DNA of 64,000 nucleotides from Capillidium heterosporum (lineage: Eukaryota; Entomophthoromycota; Entomophthoromycetes; Entomophthorales; Capillidiaceae): positions 558,001 to 622,000 of the forward strand of contig WBMQ01000012.1 of the NCBI GenBank assembly GCA_016630905.1, given 5' to 3'. Numbering within the stretch: position 1 is the stretch's first letter; the number at the start of each line of letters is the position of its first letter. The translations under genes were made by a program, and so were the position numbers. A model generated the notes under the pieces. It saw only the letters and a list, made by a program, of their open reading frames with translations. It did no database searches and was not told the origin of the DNA. Of the stretch, positions 57,573-64,000 are shown one piece after another.

Positions 57573-58888
57573 TTAATTTTTGTCGTCGAGTTGTCATTTT
57601 AATCCAACCCTAGTTTAGAAACCAGCATATAATTTCAGTTACTAACCTAAGGATAACAGTCGTTTTAAGAGTATATGTATAGTGTTGTTGTTAACTGTTA
57701 GTCCAAGTTTTAATTGAAGATGTACTAGATGTAGGCGAGCTTCTAATTTCTTACGATATGTGTCGTGTTTAATAAAATAAAATTTGTCTAGTTGTTGATG
57801 GTCTTCCAGTTTGATGTTTCTTTGATGCTGATATATAATTTGGTATAGTCAAGCTTTGTAGGCATTGCTACTACTATCAGATTCATACTTGAATACGACC
57901 TTCGATTTTATTTTTTCCTAAAACTTTCAAGCTGGTCGACTGAGGCTATCTATTATCCTGAGCAGCCTTTCGTTTGGATGTACTTAGGAATTTTATTATA
58001 TACCTTTTAGTAGGATGCTACTAATTGGATGGAAGGGCAGCCTAAAGTTAAGCCGAACCGAGGTAGAAGTTGGATGAAGTTTATGGAGCTAGGAGCTTTA
58101 GAATTTGATACTGATACCTGAGATGGACTTGGTTTGGTTTCAACTGCTGCTATAAATTCTTTTAATGTTGACTAAATCGATCCTTTGAAGGTACAAGGAA
58201 TAGTCCGTCTAAAAATAACAAAATGGTGGCTATCCATGGCTTTTAGTTTATAGTTAGATCTACTTGGAGCTCCTTACTAAGCGTGAAAACATACTAGTTG
58301 AAAAAGATGTAGTAAATCCAAAACTCCAAAGTTTGAATTGTTACGAAGGGATTGGTTTTAGTTAGCAGTATATTTTTAAAGCATGTATCTTGAAATTTAA
58401 TATTGATAGTAAGCTAAATATACATTCAATTAAGGTTAGTTCGTTGTAGATAAAGTTTTCATAACTAGTTTTAGATGTTGGCAATCGGTATCGAAATCTA
58501 ATGAAGTTTGTTCATAGTTAACTCTAATGGCCAATATAAAACAAACAAGCACAAAGGTCAACATAAACAGATTTAGTAGTATAGAGCACCCACCTACATC
58601 CTTTTAACTTGGAACTACACAAAGCCAAAACTTGATATTTACTTCTTATAGTTAACTCTTCCAACTTGCTTTACTACGTTTTGAAATCTTGGAGAAATTT
58701 TCTAACGGCTTTACAGAAATAATGCCAATATAAATAAAAGTCATCCACTATGGTTTATACAAAATTTCTATTACAACCTAGCTTCATTTTTAATTAAGAA
58801 AATAATTAATAAACTTATAGCAACGATATTGTCAACTAATTAACTGCATCATTAACATCACTGTCCAAAGTTTCATTAGTATAGAGCT
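57573..58888. other. intergenic, no gene seen
   Basis: AT-rich spacer between the proline dehydrogenase and the coiled-coil gene; no open frame of interest. Confidence 0.45.
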
Positions 58889-58896
58889 TATAAATA
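58889..58896 (+). promoter_or_regulatory. TATA box of coiled-coil gene
   Basis: TATAAATA 82-89 bp before the ATG at 58978. The ATG at 58899 lies too close to it and opens another frame, so 58978 is preferred. Confidence 0.5.
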
Positions 58897-58977
58897 CGAT
58901 GCAGGCGATCGAAGACGAAAGTTATCAAGTTAACGAAGAGTCCCTATCTCGACTACAACAGACAGCTCGAGGAAATC

Positions 58978-59520
58978 ATGGTGCAAGAGTTGGAACGCGC
59001 TAAACCCATTCATTTCAAGAAAAAGTCCAAAAGCTTGAAGCTGAAGAAGAGTTTCGAGAAGTTGACCTCCAAATTGAAATTATCGACCAAGGACCAGCAG
59101 TTTGGTAACTTAGATTTGAATAGGGAAGCTACCTTGATGAATGATGTAGGTGTTGGCGAAGAGAAGATAAATGATGGACTTGGCTTGACATTGGAGCAGA
59201 GTTTGAACTCAACCGCTATGGAATCGGAACCTATCGTAAGTTTACCAATGGATCCTAACTACAACATACCCTTAAGTGAGTTCCAATTGACCGAACTCAA
59301 AGATCTGGAACATTGTAACTTTCAACTTAAAAAGCTACATATCGATAATACGTACCTGTACAACCAGAACTTGGGGTTACAGCAGGAGTTGAACTTTTCA
59401 AACAAGACGTTGGAGAGTTTACGATTGATCCTACATCAAAAGCTGGTACTGTTGAATATGGTAGAAAACTGTAAAGGGAGGGAGCATAGGTTCCGCAAGT
59501 CGGTGTTCAAGGGCTTTTGA
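58978..59520 (+). CDS. hypothetical coiled-coil protein
   Basis: A single-exon 180-aa protein I do not recognise. The first 40 residues are very Lys/Ser/Leu-rich (HFKKKSKSLKLKKSFEKL), followed by an acidic, Asn-rich middle. From about residue 98 to 160 there are Leu heptad-like patterns (LTELKDLEHCNFQLKKLHID, LQQELNFSNKTLESLRLIL), suggesting a coiled coil. The frame stays open upstream without a Met for about 80 nt (…DYNRQLEEI), so a longer product with a non-AUG start or a missed 5' exon is possible. No membrane segment. Role unknown; a basic N-terminus plus coiled coil would fit a nuclear or scaffold protein, but this is only inference. Confidence 0.6.
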   Translation: MVQELERAKPIHFKKKSKSLKLKKSFEKLTSKLKLSTKDQQFGNLDLNREATLMNDVGVGEEKINDGLGLTLEQSLNSTAMESEPIVSLPMDPNYNIPLSEFQLTELKDLEHCNFQLKKLHIDNTYLYNQNLGLQQELNFSNKTLESLRLILHQKLVLLNMVENCKGREHRFRKSVFKGF

Positions 59521-60834
59521 TTTTGATTTAGAGATAAAAGACGAGGTAAGGTGGATGACAAGTCGAGTTGATTATAAAATTAAGAATATGTACTATAAAT
59601 CTATGGCAATAAACTACTTTATTTTATGTACTCTTTTACATTGTAGTTTACAAGGTACTGTAGAGTTTTGGTTATAGTATTCAGTTTTGATATTTGAGAA
59701 ATTTGAAATTTGTTGGTAGTATATTAATTCAATTCAATTCAACTCAACTCGATGATACAGTTTAAAATTAAGCATTTTTTCTCTATAAGCTGGAATATAT
59801 ATCTAATATATTTTTATGGGTTCATGAACCATTTAAATATTTTTATTTAAATCCTTTGTTTGTTCATTCTTCAAAGGATGTCGAAGCTAAATGCCAACTA
59901 CCGACCAATTTCGTTTTAGTTTGGTGTCGAAAGCTAACAACTAAAACTTGCTTGGGCAGCTTTTCTACGATGAGCTGGTTTTGTTGACCGTATAGTTAGC
60001 CCACTATCAATATTTAAATACTGATTGACTTGTATTATTTGATATATATATTTAGACCACATACAGTTAAGTAAAGCTAACTTCTCACAATGGCTTTACC
60101 TTTAAAGCCTTGGATATACTGCATTCAGTGGAGCTAAGTTTTATGGGATAAACTAGCAAGAAAGTCCACCTTCAAAATATAAGCCACGGCAGTATCTATG
60201 TAAAACCTGAATTTAGGCTGTACCTTGAGTCTTCAGTGTATGAATAGAATACAGTTTTTAGAAAGATCAGTGTGGCTTTTTGAGCAGCTCCATCCTGATA
60301 ACTTGAATGTGAAGGGTGTTTCGAAATGTCTTGTTTATTCAAAATTTTGATTTGGCGGTGAAGCTTGTGGTATGTACATCAAGTTATCCGATGAAAAAGG
60401 TAGCTAAATTGTCAGTTCACATATGCTTATAAACTCTAGCTAATAGCAAATCGTCCTTAAAAGTAATAAACTTGATGTTACAATATTTAGTAGAACCATA
60501 GCACTTTAAACTTTTTGCTGCCTCCACTCCACCAAAAGATGTAAGAAAACTATTTTTGGCTTAATATTCCAACAAAAATATGGCTCCATTTCAATCTTTA
60601 GACAAGTTGAAAGAAAAGGTTGAAGATGTTCTTTTGAGCTGCCATATAAAAAAGTGAACTTTTAGAGAGATAAAGATATATGGACTTATAGTTAAAGAAG
60701 TTGGAGTTAGGAGCTTCCTATGATGATTAGCACCAAGTGCCTAAAATATGTCTTTGAAATACATCACTTAGTTTATAACTTTACTTTATTTCGATTGAAC
60801 TTAAACCTTGAAATAAATGAAGATACCATCTCCC
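59521..60834. other. intergenic, no gene seen
   Basis: AT-rich, with a short CAATT/CAACT run near 59728-59750; no coding signal. Confidence 0.4.
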
Positions 60835-60839
60835 TATAG

Positions 60840-61500
60840 TTAACTGAGGAGGACGATAACAAATATCAACATCAATTCGAATGAGAAGTTCATACTTACA
60901 GCTTGCTTTACAGGTAAAATAGTATTTCGTATTTTCTCAGTGCAAACTTGGACTGCTGCTGCACACTTCTCACTAACATTTTAACAACTTTTACTGCCTA
61001 TGGTAACTTGAAATCTTACATCGTAAAGAATGGTAGTGCCACTCCATTTTTAAATAGTACTCTTACTATCTGAGCACAAGTCCCCACGGTAAGCTCCATT
61101 GACTTTTGTTTGAGTATAAAATTTAATTAAACAGTTGTCTTCCTTCAAGTAAAACCATTTAGAAGGTAGAATCAATTTCTAGTTATATATATGCAAACTA
61201 TCGGGTAACTACTTTGATATGCCTTTCAGAAATAAACATCTAAACACAGTCAAAAAGGAATTGGAGGCCAAGTACCTCAGTCTGATCAAGCTTTGATATT
61301 AGGTTTCCTCGATCTTGTACTTATAAAATATTTCAGATCTGATTTTATATTGATAAGAACAAAGAGTCAAGCAATACTTGATTGTCACCAGCAAGTTAGA
61401 GGGGTTGAAGGCTCTTTTAATTGATTTAAAGTATTTCAATAAGGATATTAGTTTGAAGTTGATTCTATCTTACCACCACCTTCCTACCAGCAAATTCGGT
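60840..61500 (+). pseudogene. family G copy 4, heavily decayed
   Basis: Aligns along its length with family G gene 1 (46516-47202). An AATATCAACATCAATTCGAA start matches the gene 1 codons for NINVNSR. Later blocks match TLFTILPFSLA..., NTHFEEGQLDEIKRELRIKY, the ATGKLDLLKV region and the SPPPSY end near 61480. Stops and frame changes are numerous. It lies just upstream of the mosaic copy at 62728. Confidence 0.65.
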
Positions 61501-61958
61501 TGATGGTATAGACATATTAGCCATGTGAGCAAAACACTATACCAGGTGGTTGAGTGCTGTATTTCTTATCTGTAGTAATTAGCACTTATAAAATAAATAT
61601 CATTTGAGATGCTTGAGATGAAAACTCAGTATACATTAGTTTTGGCTAAACAGTTTTATAAATTCATTTTAATTTGCAAGTGTTGAAAATTAAAATATAA
61701 GTTAAGATTAAAGGGTTTGTATCAATGAGGAAAATCAATTCTATCGTTGCATATAAAGAAACAAGTTACTCAAAAGATATTAATGTGCCAAGGAGCTTGA
61801 TGTTTAAAGAAAAAATAGGCCATACTTTTAAATATTAATAACTTTAAAATGAAGTTTGAACTTAAAAGTAACAGATAGTTTAAGATTAGGCTAAGAAAAA
61901 TGAAATGAAAGAGAATATTTACTTGAATATAATTGCAATGCAGCTAGATGTAGAGGTT
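61501..61958. other. intergenic, no gene seen
   Basis: AT-rich spacer between the decayed family G copy and duplicated segment I. Confidence 0.4.
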
Positions 61959-62377
61959 TATAGTACAAAGTAGTGTTGTAAATAAAACTAAATAAGAATA
62001 TATTGCGTTTTGGGCTATAAACTTTCTTTTATTACCTGGTTTAGCTTATAAGTTCAATTGGTTACTCTGCTATCTGTTCATCTCTTATTGGATAAGAAAA
62101 AAGGTTGGTGTTCAGTCTGCTAAAATTCTACGCTTTGTACTTGTTTTCTTTGTTGGCCTTGTATTGAATTAATATGTCGGTTAATCTGTAAATCTGTTTA
62201 TTTCCTTCATGTTGATTCTAAAGTTTATAAGATCCAAACCTCAGCTGCTTAAGCTAAATTTATATTGAAAGTTCATTTAGCTTACGTCAAATTTCATCCA
62301 AAGTACGCAAAAAGCAGAATTGAATCCCAGATTAGTTGCGCTAATTCATACTAAAAACAAAGGCTTCTATGCAAATA
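61959..62377 (+). repeat. duplicated segment I, second copy
   Basis: Near-identical to 47557-47973, same orientation, about 14.4 kb away. Confidence 0.85.
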
Positions 62378-62545
62378 CTTTGAACTTTCCTTCTCTATTG
62401 GTTCAGTCACAAATTTAATCTACCAGCTAAAGATTTCAAAATTTATCCTGCAACTTTCAATTTTGTAAATTTTAAAGCACTCTTCAATAGTAGAAATTTT
62501 ACAACAGTCAAGGAAATTTTGGTCTTCCTACTAAGAAGCATTTCG

Positions 62546-63216
62546 AGTTGAAAATTCTCACCTCCTCCAATGTTCTTTTATTGAATTTTTTCCTTGACAC
62601 TAGTATAAAGTAGTCCAACTCAATAGTTTTCCCGCTAAGTTAGAGGACTAGGGAAGTCCAGTGACCTATAAATATGGATGGTGTTTCTCTTTGTAAAAGC
62701 ACTTTTTCTGATTACATTTTAGAAACGATGGCCTCGAGCAGTAACCACAATGGAGGTTTGAATTTGGATACCTCGGCAAACCTAGCCAAGCAAAGCTATG
62801 AAGTCCTCAACCTTCTTCATTGCCAAGATAGCTCTAGTGACATTAGCAACCCAAACTCTGTTCACCCACCTGCCTTTTTCAATTGCCCTTCTAGTTACTA
62901 TTTTAGTGTATATAAAGTTCAAAACCGTAATCTTGAGGAACGATGGCGACCAACTGTTCAATACCATCTTGGACACTTTTAACCTATTACTAAGCAGTAC
63001 ATACACCTTCCTATCCAACCTAAAATCAACTTCAGTAACAGCCCTTCATGAAGCTATAAATGTAGCTAAAAGACATCCAAACCTCAATCAAGTTTACAGT
63101 GAGGATGAGCGAACTTATCTCAAACTCAAGTTACGCGAACTAGCTATTGACTATTTTACTGCCAACTCAGCAACCAGCACTATGGCTGAAGTAAGAAGCT
63201 TTTTGAATGTCACTCG
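62546..63216 (+). repeat. duplicated segment II, second copy
   Basis: Near-identical to 49824-50495, same orientation, about 12.7 kb away. Together with segment I it shows that this locus is assembled from two different upstream loci. Confidence 0.9.
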
Positions 63217-63436
63217 TCTAGATCAGTTAAAACACAAGCCAGAAACTTCTATTATCTACTTGATAGACGGTGAGTTGCAGATACTCTTCTACTTTCAGAT
63301 GTACTCTAGTGGCATTTTCTACATAACAGCTATAGGTAAGTTGGACAAGTTGAAAGTTCGTATGGCTGAATTGAAAGTCACTAACTATAGTACTGATTCA
63401 TATATATTTGCCTATATCCCACCTCCTAACTACTAG
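62728..63436 (+). CDS. family G membrane protein, gene 5 (mosaic)
   Basis: The conserved body starts at ATG 62798 (212 codons). Promoter, start region (including the same frame change after ATG 62728) and the first two thirds of the protein are identical to gene 3, through STMAEVRSFLNVTRLDQ. The last 70 residues differ: KHKPETSIIYLIDGELQI, FYFQMYSSGIFYITAIGKLD, ending IPPPNY. That tail is closer in style to gene 2 (FYFQMYSENIFFMTATGKLD) than to gene 3. The sharp switch from identity to divergence within the coding region indicates gene conversion or unequal exchange. The frame stays open, so the mosaic may be expressed. Function unknown, as for the family. Confidence 0.65.
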
Positions 63437-64000
63437 CAACTTTATTCTTATATTTAAAATTTTGGAACATAGATTGTGACAGTTTATTGCTATATTATAT
63501 ACTTTTTCTATACGTAGCGGATTTTATATCTATTAAACTAATGTAAAAAAGCCCACCCAAGTTTAATGTAGTATCGTTGTATATACTCTAAATCCCATTG
63601 ATATGTCTATTCCTCTATTTCGCTTTGAATGCCTGTATTGCCCAAGGTGTTTAGATACAGCCGTCAACAAATATCGGTTTGCAAAGGGTAGAGGCTCTTT
63701 TTATATAAGCTTCTTTACCTTTACATTTATCTAATGTAAACTTAACTCAAAGTTAATACTACATAGTGTTGTATCTATCTCAAAACATTTTGTTACTAAA
63801 TATATATAAACTACTTTACCTTTCATTAAATTTCCATTTTAGACTGTTGATATCGAAGACATCAGTTGTGTATACTTCACTTGTTTTATAAAGCATATAT
63901 ATAGTACTATAAAACTATATGGTGCATATAGTTATTTACCAAACAACAATTTCTTTCAATTGTAGACTTTTCACTATTGTAAAGATTTCGAAATTTTAGA
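63437..64000. other. intergenic, no gene seen
   Basis: AT-rich 3' flank of family G gene 5, up to the window edge. Confidence 0.4.

Overview
The window looks like nuclear DNA of an AT-rich fungus with very small introns. Spliced genes show introns of about 36-55 nt with GT...AG ends and CTAAC/TACTAA-like branch sites, and many genes have a TATA box (TATATAAA or TATAAAAG) roughly 50-95 bp before the ATG. The gene set is fungal: an OCH1-like mannosyltransferase, an AA11-like polysaccharide monooxygenase, mitochondrial proline dehydrogenase with an EF-hand insert, and a Mei2-like RNA-binding protein. The lineage cannot be fixed from sequence alone; an early-diverging fungus is a guess. TAA, TAG and TGA all end intact genes, so the standard code applies. 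By my addition only about a fifth of the window is intact coding sequence; the rest is decayed copies and AT-rich sequence where I see nothing.

Layout. 1-16 kb: a frameshifted proline dehydrogenase copy, an inverted pair of serine beta-lactamase-like (LACTB-type) genes with matching introns, and the first copy of a dispersed element with TGTAAC termini. 17-20 kb: a GT32 mannosyltransferase and an unknown, probably mitochondrial 423-aa protein. 21-25 kb and 37-45 kb: two clusters of one family of small type II membrane proteins ('family F'), at least nine copies, of which three look intact. These share a 19-nt microexon. 25-35 kb: element copies B and C, a secreted monooxygenase, a NIPA-type Mg2+ transporter and a nine-exon Mei2-like gene. 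46-51 kb and 60-63 kb: a second membrane-protein family ('family G', five copies), the last of which is a mosaic of two others. 52-59 kb: an OMA1-like protease relic lacking its catalytic Glu, the intact proline dehydrogenase, and a coiled-coil protein.

The main theme is birth and death of duplicated genes. There are recent local, inverted and mosaic duplications, paralogues with single frameshifts, and element copies with nonsense codons mostly at former Gln and Trp codons. Several frameshifts sit in otherwise intact genes, so some could be assembly indels. The most unusual observation is the microexon conserved across family F, which only becomes visible when the paralogues are compared.
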